DNA of 64,000 bases from Stutzerimonas kunmingensis (GTDB lineage: Bacteria > Pseudomonadota > Gammaproteobacteria > Pseudomonadales > Pseudomonadaceae): positions 124,001 to 188,000 of the forward strand of contig NZ_CP090366.1 in the NCBI RefSeq assembly GCF_021432085.1. The letters run 5' to 3'. The position numbers and the translations under genes are program-made. Under the pieces are notes generated by a model, which was not told where the DNA came from, made no database searches, and was given only the letters and a program-made list of their open reading frames with translations. Shown one piece after another: positions 24,875-31,491 of the stretch. Position 1 is the stretch's first letter. Every line of letters begins with the position of its first letter.

Positions 24875-25791
24875 TGATTCGCCTCCCGCCATTGGCGCAG
24901 GTCGTTGAAGTCGGAAAGGCTCGGCGGCTCGGCTCCGCTCCAGGGCGGCAGGACCAGCCCACATTCCAGCGCGGCGGCGGCTTGGGTGGCTGCGGTGCGT
25001 CCGGGGTTGCCCTCGGTCTGGCGGTCATCGTCACCCGCGATAATCAAAGTGCTGTCCGGGTAGTGCCGCTGTAGGTGGCGCCCGACTTCCAGCAGATTGC
25101 CCGCATTCATTGCGCAGGCGACGGCGGCGCCTTTGGCTTCGTGGATAGTGGCGCCAGTTGCCCAACCTTCGCAGATGTACAGCGGCTGGCCTGGCTCCAG
25201 TGTGCCGATTGGTGAATAGCAACCCTTCACCCGGCCACCAGACAGAAACCGCTTGTCGCCGTCCGCTGCGATGCGTTGCAGGTTGACCAGCACGCGCCAT
25301 AGGTAGAGCGGAACCAACAGGACTTCGCCACGCTGGCGCAGCCCATGGGAATTGCAGCCCTTGGCGCTCAGGTATGGGTGTCGCGGGTCAGCCGGGGCGC
25401 TGGTGTTCCATAGCCGTTGCGCCTCGATGGCTGCGGCTTGCTGGCGCTGGTGCTGCTCCGCTTCGCGCTGGTGGCGTGCCTGCTCGATGCGCTGGCGGAT
25501 CAATTCGGTTTCCATCGGGTCGGCTGGTTTGCGGCTGCTCCAGGTGCTTGAGCCTCCCGCCTTCCAGCTGCCGAACGCACCCGATGCGATGCCGTCCAGG
25601 TGTAGGACGTACCAGCCGTTGAGCGATCCGGGCTTGTCGTCTGGCACGCGGAAACGGTGAATGGTGCCGTCTGCTACAGGTAGCCAATCCAGCGGCCCGA
25701 ACGTGGCTTGCAGCGCGTCGCGGAAGGCCAGTTCGGCTTTCTCCAGACAAGCCGGTCCCCTCGGCGTATGGACGCCGTTTTGAATGGTCAT
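24871..25791 (-). CDS. Toprim-domain primase of the element
   Basis: 306 residues. A DUF927/primase-like N-terminal part (WLPVADGTIHRFRVPDDKPGSLNGWYVLHLDG), a Gln-rich helical linker (about 95-130), HPYLSAKG, then the Toprim core: YICEGWATGATIHEA with catalytic Glu208 and LIIAGDDDRQ with Asp254-256. This is the layout of P4-alpha-like and island primases. It overlaps the following ATPase gene by four bases, so the two likely form the element's replication module. A zinc-binding motif is not obvious. Confidence 0.87.
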   Translation of the reverse strand: MTIQNGVHTPRGPACLEKAELAFRDALQATFGPLDWLPVADGTIHRFRVPDDKPGSLNGWYVLHLDGIASGAFGSWKAGGSSTWSSRKPADPMETELIRQRIEQARHQREAEQHQRQQAAAIEAQRLWNTSAPADPRHPYLSAKGCNSHGLRQRGEVLLVPLYLWRVLVNLQRIAADGDKRFLSGGRVKGCYSPIGTLEPGQPLYICEGWATGATIHEAKGAAVACAMNAGNLLEVGRHLQRHYPDSTLIIAGDDDRQTEGNPGRTAATQAAAALECGLVLPPWSGAEPPSLSDFNDLRQWREANQ

Positions 25792-25795
25792 CGTG

Positions 25796-26113
25796 CTAGC
25801 CCTCTGCGGTCGGGTGGGGTGCGTTGGCCTTGCGGCGCTCCAGCTCGTACTCGGCGCCGTTCGCAACGTCCACGAGCCTGCCGGATAGCGTGCCCAGCGA
25901 GTTGATAAGCCAGCCGATGTTGCGGGCTACATCTTTATCCAGCTCGCCAGCGTCGGCAGTCCAGGCCAGCAGCTCACCGATAGCGGAAATGCCGTGCGCC
26001 ACGGTCAGCGCCTCGCATTCAGCTGTGCGCTCGATGGCGTCCAGATCATCAGTGGACAGACGGCCCATGCGCAAAGGATCGGGCAGCAGGTGACTCCAGC
26101 AGACGGCGCTCAT
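25796..26113 (-). CDS. Unknown small protein of the tRNA-Phe element
   Basis: 105 residues, acidic and probably all-helical (DDLDAIERTAECEALTVAHGISAIGELLAWTADAGELDKDVARNIGWLINSLG). I do not recognise a family, though short proteins of this style are common between regulator and primase genes of such islands. It ends four bases before the primase start and overlaps the upstream gene by ATGA. Confidence 0.65.
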   Translation of the reverse strand: MSAVCWSHLLPDPLRMGRLSTDDLDAIERTAECEALTVAHGISAIGELLAWTADAGELDKDVARNIGWLINSLGTLSGRLVDVANGAEYELERRKANAPHPTAEG

Positions 26114-26382
26114 TGGGCACCCCCTACGGCGTCGGCCTTCTCTTGCAGCTCACTGGCGCGGCAATCCATGTAGTTAGCCAGATCGTCGGCCAGGTACTGC
26201 CCCAAGCTGGCCAAATCCTGCACACGGCTTGCGCGTGCCTCCAGCAGGGCGGGGCTTGGCTCAAGCTCCCGGTGAATCGCAGTCATCAGCGCGGCAAGCC
26301 AGCGGGCGTGCTCCTTCGCGTAACGGACCTGCTCGATTGCGTCGTCTGCGATGCTGGCCATATCGGCGATGCGAGTACTCAT
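26110..26382 (-). CDS. Unknown small helical protein of the tRNA-Phe element
   Basis: 90 residues, predicted helical (ADDAIEQVRYAKEHARWLAALMTAIHREL, then LASLGQYLADDLANYMDCRASELQEKAD). No recognised domain. It overlaps both neighbours by ATGA, which ties it into the same message. Confidence 0.65.
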   Translation of the reverse strand: MSTRIADMASIADDAIEQVRYAKEHARWLAALMTAIHRELEPSPALLEARASRVQDLASLGQYLADDLANYMDCRASELQEKADAVGGAQ

Positions 26383-26537
26383 TGCACACCCCCTACGGTT
26401 TCCAGGGAACGGGCGCGGGCCATCGCTTCGTTGTAGCGGCGCAGGCGGACGGACAGGGACGAATCAGAACGCAGCGCAGCGAAGGCGCGGGCCTTCCAGG
26501 CGGCGGCATGGGTGGACGGATTGCGGGTGGTTTTCAT
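26379..26537 (-). CDS. Short basic protein, alternative start within the Ash-like frame
   Basis: 52 residues from MKTTRNPSTHAAAWKARAFA to the same stop, rich in Arg and Ala. A GGAG lies 8 bases before the ATG, the best ribosome binding site in the region, so this short form may be the protein really made. Strongly basic character could mean nucleic acid binding. No family recognised. Confidence 0.5.
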   Translation of the reverse strand: MKTTRNPSTHAAAWKARAFAALRSDSSLSVRLRRYNEAMARARSLETVGGVQ

Positions 26538-26840
26538 GGGTGGTGCTCCAAGTTTTATTGAGGAGCTGCCACCTACCTTCTCACGGGTAAGGGTGGCAGA
26601 CCGTGCCGGGGTGAGAAACCGGGAAACTTGGAACCCGGCCAGGCCAAAGCCTGCCCAGCACGGCCCGCCATAAAGCGACATTGCGGGCACAAAAAATGCG
26701 CCTGCAATGGTATGGGGGCGCATGTGCGCCAAGTTTTCCAGAAGGGTTCTCACGCCCTGAGTCGCAGACTTGGCTGCGACCTGCGGCGAACCATAGCGCC
26801 GCTGGTGCTGGCTGGCAAGGGTGGGGAAGGTAATCATCAT
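26379..26840 (-). CDS. Ash/Icd-like reading frame over a structured leader
   Basis: A 153-residue frame whose middle reads TIAGAFFVPAMSLYGGPCW, then AGFGLAGFQVSRFLTPARSA and TLTREKVGG. This style (AGFFVP, LAGF-SRF, ATxT) is what I recall of the Ash and 'host cell division inhibitor Icd-like' frames of P4-like satellites. In those elements the region mainly makes a structured immunity RNA, and translation is uncertain. The DNA here is dense in inverted repeats, which could by itself explain the odd protein. Its stop overlaps the following gene by ATGA. A shorter start (26537) is given separately. Confidence 0.4.
   Translation of the reverse strand: MMITFPTLASQHQRRYGSPQVAAKSATQGVRTLLENLAHMRPHTIAGAFFVPAMSLYGGPCWAGFGLAGFQVSRFLTPARSATLTREKVGGSSSIKLGAPPMKTTRNPSTHAAAWKARAFAALRSDSSLSVRLRRYNEAMARARSLETVGGVQ
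26538..26836 (-). promoter_or_regulatory. Inverted-repeat-rich leader, possible P4-like immunity RNA region
   Basis: Perfect short stems on the minus strand include GTCGCAG/CTGCGAC, GGCGCA/TGCGCC, CAGGC/GCCTG and CCGGG/CCCGG, packed within about 250 bases. The 8-mer AAACTTGG occurs twice direct, and its complement CCAAGTTT once. This lies between the regulator genes and the replication genes, the place where P4 has its CI immunity RNA and termination sites. Confidence 0.35.
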
Positions 26841-27166
26841 TCGGCCCCCTTCTTGCGCTGCTCCAGTCTCACCAGAACGTCACGGGCGTGGCGGCGGTGG
26901 CCTTCGGTGATGCTGTAGCGGGTGACGGGATTGCGAGCGTGCGAAACCTTCTCCGGGGTGCGCTTGATGCTCAGCCCGTACTTGTTCGCCAGATCGGAAA
27001 TGGTGCTGTGCAAACTCCAGTCGCCCAACTGCTTGGCGGCTTCGTACTTGTTCAGCGATCCATCGAAAATCAGGTACGCCAGCACGGACGCCAGCAAGGT
27101 GGGGGAGGTGTTATGCTGGCCTTGCGACTGGCTGCTCAGTTCTTCGGAACGGGTGGCCTTTTTCAT
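26837..27166 (-). CDS. Small winged-helix-like protein of the tRNA-Phe element
   Basis: 109 residues. The middle (LLASVLAYLIFDGSLNKYEAAKQLGDWSLHSTISDLANKYGLSIKRTPEKV) reads like a winged helix: a helix pair with the recognition helix near HSTISDLANKYG, then a beta wing ending RYSITEGHRRHARDVL. That suggests a DNA-binding regulator. It overlaps the Ash-like frame by ATGA and follows alpA by one base. Target unknown. Confidence 0.65.
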   Translation of the reverse strand: MKKATRSEELSSQSQGQHNTSPTLLASVLAYLIFDGSLNKYEAAKQLGDWSLHSTISDLANKYGLSIKRTPEKVSHARNPVTRYSITEGHRRHARDVLVRLEQRKKGAE

Positions 27167-27167
27167 T

Positions 27168-27386
27168 TCAGGCCACCTCGCGCTGTGAGGCCATCTGATC
27201 GCACCAGGCCAATACTTCCGATTCGACGAAACAGCTTGATTTCGGCCCCAGCTTTACCTGTTTCGGGAAGGTTCCGGCAGCAATGCGCCGGTAAATTTCG
27301 GATGTGGAAAGGCTGGTGTAGTCCTTCACCTTGGCCAGCTTGATAAAGCGGCGGGGTGCTGCGGTGGGAGTAGTTTGCATTGCCAT
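27168..27386 (-). CDS. alpA: AlpA-family regulator/excisionase
   Basis: 72 residues. RRFIKLAKVKDYTSLSTSEIYRRIAAGTFPKQVKLGPKSSCFVESEVLAWCDQ is the AlpA/MerR-like helix-turn-helix of P4-type elements: helix, turn, recognition helix SEIYRRIAAG, then a wing with W and the EVLAW ending. AlpA proteins act as excisionase or as activators of the integrase. GGAG lies 9 bases before the ATG. Confidence 0.9.
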   Translation of the reverse strand: MAMQTTPTAAPRRFIKLAKVKDYTSLSTSEIYRRIAAGTFPKQVKLGPKSSCFVESEVLAWCDQMASQREVA

Positions 27387-27485
27387 CGCTAGTGTCTCCT
27401 TGGGTTATGTGGGGAGCGATGGCTGCAATGCTGCGGGGTGGGGTGGGGGTGACAGCTAGGGGTGACTTGGTGTCCAGTCGCCCTG

Positions 27486-28469
27486 TCACCCTGTTGTGTC
27501 CGGCCATGAGTCTGGCCTGATAGCAGTCGCAAGCGCTTTCGTTTTGCGTGGTGGATCGCCGTTCTTGTCCATTTTTAGGCCCAAGGCGTCGCATAGCGCT
27601 TTCTGTATTGAAAGTTGAGTTGGCTGGCGTTTATCAGGTGTTAGGTTAGCCCAGTGCTCTGAGGCCACTTTACGCATGGCCTCCAGCTCCTTTGTGCTGT
27701 AGGGAAACTGCAATCCGTTGACCGGATCGGCTGACGGTTCCGTCAGTCCGGTGGCCAAGTGGTTTCGGTACGCTTCACCTGCCCTGTATTCCTCATCGGC
27801 TTTTTGTGCGTGATAGGTGGCTTCCATCTCTTGCCGCAACTTGGCGGCAGCAGCTTCGGCTTTCTTCGCTCGTCTCTCAGCCGACAGCCTTGCTTCACGC
27901 TCCGCACCGAGTTCGTCTCGGAGGTCAAGTATCTCGCCTTCCGCTACATATCGCCCCGCGCTTTCTAGCTCCAACTGCTTACGCAGGTTTTCCGCCTCGG
28001 CGGGGAGTTTAGTGCCACCGTTCATCTTGTCCGACAGAGACTCAATATCTGTGGTCTTAAAGTGAACGATATGAGAGTTGGGTGGCAGCGCGCTCCAATG
28101 TTGAGATAAGTGTTCTTTTGCTCCGGCGGCGCATCGAGTAACTACTGGACCTTCAAGTTCTATCCACTGAGTCGGAGCAACATACAAAAGAGGCTGTCCC
28201 TTTTCGTCGTCACTGAGAGTCAGCGGTTTCAAAACTGCTGGTTGTAAAATTCTGCTGTAGCCAGTCCCGCTCACTGGGTAGCCAATACCAGGCTCATCGC
28301 TTTTGATAAAACCTTCTAGGCCTCGGCAGTCCAGGTATACGGGGCACTTCTCAGCCAAGCAAATTGCTCTTAACAGGCTAGGCGTGAAAGGTGTTCCGGT
28401 CAGAGCTTCTAACCAATCTATAACTTGTGCAGAGTCAAGCCAGTCTAATAGTCGATAGACCTTATCCAT
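27486..28469 (-). CDS. Unknown coiled-coil protein beside the integrase
   Basis: 327 residues in three parts: an N-terminal globular region (DKVYRLLDWLDSAQVIDWLEALTGTPFTPSLL), a central coiled coil (about 155-220, LDLRDELGAEREARLSAERRAKKAEAAAAKL), and a C-terminal region with YSTKELEAMRKVASEHWANL and IQKALCDALGL, a layout I have seen in unnamed proteins of mobile elements. GGGAGG lies 7 bases before the chosen ATG. About 100 bases separate it from the integrase, so it may have its own promoter. It is the best candidate for accessory cargo (for instance defence or helper sensing), but nothing in the sequence proves it. Confidence 0.72.
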   Translation of the reverse strand: MDKVYRLLDWLDSAQVIDWLEALTGTPFTPSLLRAICLAEKCPVYLDCRGLEGFIKSDEPGIGYPVSGTGYSRILQPAVLKPLTLSDDEKGQPLLYVAPTQWIELEGPVVTRCAAGAKEHLSQHWSALPPNSHIVHFKTTDIESLSDKMNGGTKLPAEAENLRKQLELESAGRYVAEGEILDLRDELGAEREARLSAERRAKKAEAAAAKLRQEMEATYHAQKADEEYRAGEAYRNHLATGLTEPSADPVNGLQFPYSTKELEAMRKVASEHWANLTPDKRQPTQLSIQKALCDALGLKMDKNGDPPRKTKALATAIRPDSWPDTTG

Positions 28470-28568
28470 TATTCGCCCTCCCAGGCGCCCCACTTCCTGA
28501 ATCAATCGGCTGGCCAGGCGGGTGGGAAATCCGCTTTTCGCTCCGTCGAGCTAGGCCAGCCAAAACTC

Positions 28569-29777
28569 TTAAGCCTTGCGCTTGATACTCACCACGTTGG
28601 CGCCGCCGCATTGCGCGTCTGTCGAATCGGCCCAGGCTTGCATCATTTCCCGGCGCTGCTCCAGATAGGTTGCATGGTTGTAAGTGTCGCGGATTTCGTC
28701 GTTGTCGCCGTGTGCTAGCTGGCGTTCGATCCAGTCGCGGTTATAGCCGCGCCCGTTTAGTTCGGTGCTCAGCAAGTGACGGAAGCCGTGGCCGGTCTGG
28801 CGCCCTTCGTAGCCCATCAGGCGCAGCGCCTTATTAATGGTGTTCTCGCTCATTGGCCGGTCGGGGTTTTGCTGGCCTGCAAACACTAGCGGGTAATCGC
28901 CCGTGATTTCCTTGAGCTGGCGCAGGATGGCAACGGCTTGGCGGGGCAGGGGCACTACATGTGGACGGCGGGCTTTCATGCGCGCTTTCGGAATGGTCCA
29001 GGTGGCGCCGTCCAGATCGAACTCCGACCACGGCGCCTGTCTCAGCTCACCAGGGCGAACGGCTGTCAGCACCAGCAAACGAATGGCGCAGCGGGTTAGG
29101 GTGTTGATGTTGGTCGTGTCGATCTTGCCCAGCAACTCGGGCAGTTCGGCAAAGGCAACGTGAGGATGATGGCGGGTCGCTTTTGGCGGTGCGGCTACCA
29201 CGTCCAGATCGGTGGCGGGGTTGGTTTCGACTACGCCACTGGCCAGACCGAAGCGGAATATCTGGTGTAGCCATTGGCGAATCTTGCCAGCGGCATTCAG
29301 CGTGCCCCGCGCTTCGACCTTGCGCACCAGCTCGACCAGATCGGGGCGGGTGATGGCTTTGACCGGGCGGGCACCGATGCCGGGTATCAGGTCATTTTCC
29401 AAATACAGCTTGGCTTTGTAGGCGGTGCTTTCGGCCCAGCGTGGCGCGTTGTAGGCATACCACTCCCGCGCCAGCGTCTCGAATGTCACGCCATCGGCCC
29501 GCTGCGCTTGTCTGGCGGCTTTTCTCTGCTCGCCGGGGTCGGTGCCCTCGGTTAGCAGCTGGCGTGCCTCGTCGCGCTTCTGGCGGGCTTTCTGGAGCGT
29601 GACGGCAGGATAGGTGCCAAGCGCCAGCATCTTTGCCTTGCCGTCGAAGCGGTAGCGATAGCGCCACAGCTTGGAGCCGGTCGGCGCCACTTCCAGGCAT
29701 AACCCGTTGGCGTCCGTCAGCCGGTAGATCTTTTCCTTCGGCTTGGCGGTGCGGATGGTGGTATCGGATAAGGCCAT
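28569..29777 (-). CDS. P4-type tyrosine integrase
   Basis: 402 residues. N-terminal DUF4102 arm-binding domain (LSDTTIRTAKPKEKIYRLTDANGL, GKAKMLALGTYPAVTLQKAR), core-binding domain around 95-190, and a catalytic domain with Arg241 in TAVRPGELRQ, His330-x-x-Arg333 in HGFRH, His356 in LAHGDND and the likely nucleophile Tyr366 in RDTYNHA. The set is complete, so it looks active. It reads away from tRNA-Phe, 210 bases from the tRNA 3' end, as usual for this family. Start at 29777 has GAGGG upstream. Confidence 0.95.
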   Translation of the reverse strand: MALSDTTIRTAKPKEKIYRLTDANGLCLEVAPTGSKLWRYRYRFDGKAKMLALGTYPAVTLQKARQKRDEARQLLTEGTDPGEQRKAARQAQRADGVTFETLAREWYAYNAPRWAESTAYKAKLYLENDLIPGIGARPVKAITRPDLVELVRKVEARGTLNAAGKIRQWLHQIFRFGLASGVVETNPATDLDVVAAPPKATRHHPHVAFAELPELLGKIDTTNINTLTRCAIRLLVLTAVRPGELRQAPWSEFDLDGATWTIPKARMKARRPHVVPLPRQAVAILRQLKEITGDYPLVFAGQQNPDRPMSENTINKALRLMGYEGRQTGHGFRHLLSTELNGRGYNRDWIERQLAHGDNDEIRDTYNHATYLEQRREMMQAWADSTDAQCGGANVVSIKRKA

Positions 29778-29823
29778 TGCAATTCCCTCGCAAGCCGCGC
29801 CATTCGGGCGCCCCATTGTGTCG

Positions 29824-29875
29824 CTGTGAGTAGATTTTTAGACCGAACCGGCTCTACTCACGAATCTACGCACAA
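29824..29875. repeat. Cluster of integrase arm-type sites, right end
   Basis: Three related 12-mers: ATCTACTCACAG (minus strand, 29824-29835), CTCTACTCACGA (29852-29863) and ATCTACGCACAA (29864-29875). The last is identical to the left-end copy at 21324. They lie between the integrase start and the tRNA, the usual place for arm-type sites, and may also overlap the integrase promoter. Confidence 0.6.
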
Positions 29876-29917
29876 TTGTTTGGGCTTACAAGGGAAGGGT
29901 AGGGAAGTGCAGACAAC

Positions 29918-29945
29918 AAAAAACCCGCACTAGGCGGGCTTCTTG
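29918..29945. terminator. Hairpin terminator between integrase and tRNA-Phe
   Basis: CCCGC and GCGGG form a short GC stem with the loop ACTAG, flanked by AAAAAA on the left. On the minus strand the stem is followed by TTTTTTG, so it can stop transcripts coming from tRNA-Phe before they enter the integrase region. Confidence 0.7.
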
Positions 29946-29986
29946 TGGGCTTTCGGGTGGTTTTGGCACCACCTGAAATTAATAGA

Positions 29987-30062
29987 TGGTGCCCAGGGAC
30001 GGAATCGAACCGCCGACACGGGGATTTTCAATCCCCTGCTCTACCGACTGAGCTACCTGGGC
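29987..30062 (-). tRNA. tRNA-Phe (GAA anticodon)
   Basis: 76 bases on the minus strand starting GCCCAGGTAGCTCAG and ending CCTGGGC-A-CCA. The acceptor arms pair exactly, the D-arm is AGCTCAGTCGGTAGAGC-like, the anticodon stem GGGGA/TCCCC encloses TTGAAAA with anticodon GAA, and the T-arm carries GGTTCGATTCC. CCA is encoded. The 3' end is the integration site of the neighbouring element, whose insertion restored a complete gene. Confidence 0.97.
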
Positions 30063-30073
30063 AACGGGGCGCT

Positions 30074-30102
30074 ATTAGACGGATTTGGCTTTTACCTGTC
30101 AA
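30074..30102 (-). promoter_or_regulatory. Sigma-70 promoter of tRNA-Phe
   Basis: On the minus strand TTGACA, a 17-base spacer, then TCTAAT (one mismatch to TATAAT). The tRNA starts 11 bases after the -10. A very good match in the right place. Confidence 0.85.
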
Positions 30103-30107
30103 GCGTG

Positions 30108-30132
30108 GTCCGGAAAAATATTTAATCCGGAC
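30108..30132. terminator. Small hairpin after yggX
   Basis: GTCCGG and CCGGAC enclose 13 A/T bases. On the minus strand it follows the yggX stop and precedes the tRNA promoter. It could terminate the asmA-mutY-yggX message, though there is no T run after the stem. Confidence 0.4.
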
Positions 30133-30154
30133 GGGCGCTTAGCGCAGCCGACGG

Positions 30155-30427
30155 TCATTCGCTCGGCGGCACGTAGCCTTCGGCCTTGGCGTAATCTTCG
30201 CCGGAGAAGAACTTGTCCATCTCGCCCTGAAGGAACTTGCGGTCTTCGGCGTTCATCATGTTCAGCCGGCGTTCGTTGATCAGCATGGTCTGGTGCTTCT
30301 GCCAGTCGTCCCAGGCCTGTTTGGAAATGTTGTTGTAGATGTCCTCGCCTTTCTGGCCTGGAAACGGCGGGCGCTCGAGGCCGGGGAGTTCTTCGTTGTA
30401 CTTGCGGCAGTTCACGGTGCGGGTCAT
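30155..30427 (-). CDS. yggX: Fe(2+)-trafficking protein YggX
   Basis: 90 residues starting [21 protein letters not shown] with the conserved Cys7, then [17 protein letters not shown] and an [12 protein letters not shown] block. This is the YggX family, which protects iron-sulfur proteins and is thought to move iron in the cytoplasm. Its ATG overlaps the mutY stop by four bases; MutY carries a 4Fe-4S cluster, so the pairing makes functional sense and is standard in gammaproteobacteria. Confidence 0.97.
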   Translation of the reverse strand: MTRTVNCRKYNEELPGLERPPFPGQKGEDIYNNISKQAWDDWQKHQTMLINERRLNMMNAEDRKFLQGEMDKFFSGEDYAKAEGYVPPSE

Positions 30428-31491
30428 GAGGTTTCTCCTGCATTCAATTCAGCTGCGGCGCGCTTGAGCAGTGTCTTTACTGGCGCGGCAAGGCCGAGGC
30501 GCGGCGGGGTGGCGAGGTTATACCAGAGCCAGTCGGCCTCGGCCACGGCGTCGGGCGCGGACTTGACCCTGATCAGCCAGGGCTCGATGGCCAGCTGAAA
30601 ATGGCTGAACGTGTGGGTCAGCCCCTGCAGCTCGCAGCGCTCCTCGAGCTGCAGGGCATGCCGCGCGGCCAATGGGTCGAGGGCCGCGAGGTCGTCCAGT
30701 TCCGGCAGGCTCCAGAGCCCGCCCCACAGGCCCGTCGACGGGCGCCGATAGAGCAGGATGGCGCCGTCGCGATTGGCCAGCAACGGCATTAGAGTACGCT
30801 TTTGCGGCAGCGCCTTGCGTGGCTTGGGCACCGGGAAGTCGGTTTCGCGCCCGAGCAGATGGGCGCGGCAGCCGTCCTTGAGTGGACAGAGCAGGCAGCT
30901 CGGGCGGCTGCGGGTGCACAGCGTGGCGCCGAGATCCATCATCGCCTGGGTGTAATGGTTGACGCGCTGCTGCGGGGTGAAACGCTCGGCCACCTCCCAC
31001 AGCTGGCGGGCCACCTTCGGCTCGCCGGGATAGCCATCCTGCGCAACGTAGCGGGCCAGCACGCGCTTGACGTTGCCGTCGAGGATCGGCGCGCGCAGGC
31101 CCAGGCTGATGCTGGCAATGGCGCCGGCCGTGGAGCGACCAATTCCAGGCAGTTCGGCGAGCTTGTCGACGTCGGCCGGAAAAACGCCGCCATGTTCGGC
31201 GACGATCAGCTTGGCGGTCTTGTGCAGATTGCGTGCGCGGCTGTAGTACCCGAGGCCGGTCCACAGGTGCAGGACTTCATCTTCCTCAGCGGCGGCGAGC
31301 GCCTCGACGCTGGGCAGCGCATCCATGAAACGGTCGAAATAGCCGAGCACGGTGCTGACCTGGGTCTGCTGCAGCATGATTTCAGACACCCACACCCGAT
31401 ACGGCGTGATGCCCTGCTGCCAGGGCAGATCCTTGCGGCCGTGGCGGTCGAACCAGTCGAGGACCGCCGCGCCGAACTGCTCGGGGCTCAT
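30424..31491 (-). CDS. mutY: A/G-specific adenine DNA glycosylase MutY
   Basis: 355 residues. Catalytic Glu37 in EIMLQQTQV, helix-hairpin-helix [12 protein letters not shown] around 114-125, catalytic Asp138 in ILDGNVKRV, and the iron-sulfur Cys set C-x6-C-x2-C-x5-C ([17 protein letters not shown]). A C-terminal NUDIX-like domain recognises 8-oxoG. It removes A mispaired with 8-oxoG. The ATG overlaps the asmA stop by four bases, which settles the start among several upstream options. Confidence 0.97.
   Translation of the reverse strand: MSPEQFGAAVLDWFDRHGRKDLPWQQGITPYRVWVSEIMLQQTQVSTVLGYFDRFMDALPSVEALAAAEEDEVLHLWTGLGYYSRARNLHKTAKLIVAEHGGVFPADVDKLAELPGIGRSTAGAIASISLGLRAPILDGNVKRVLARYVAQDGYPGEPKVARQLWEVAERFTPQQRVNHYTQAMMDLGATLCTRSRPSCLLCPLKDGCRAHLLGRETDFPVPKPRKALPQKRTLMPLLANRDGAILLYRRPSTGLWGGLWSLPELDDLAALDPLAARHALQLEERCELQGLTHTFSHFQLAIEPWLIRVKSAPDAVAEADWLWYNLATPPRLGLAAPVKTLLKRAAAELNAGETS

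Larger units (their letters stand above)
21250..29990. mobile_element. Integrated satellite-like element in tRNA-Phe (about 8.7 kb)
   Basis: Bounded by the tRNA-Phe 3' end repeat at both sides, with a P4-type integrase next to the intact tRNA. All recognised genes are on the minus strand in one tightly overlapping run: integrase, unknown coiled-coil protein, AlpA, winged-helix-like protein, Ash-like region, small unknowns, Toprim primase, DUF3631 ATPase, TubC-like protein, unknown. No capsid, tail, packaging, relaxase or type IV secretion genes are visible. The integrase-distal end carries 11-bp repeats like a replication origin. This composition fits a P4-like satellite that depends on a helper, or a small self-replicating genomic island. 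Confidence 0.88.

Noticed and set aside
27163..27594. 143-codon minus-strand frame overlapping alpA
   Set aside because: Different frame from the clear AlpA protein; no ribosome binding site.
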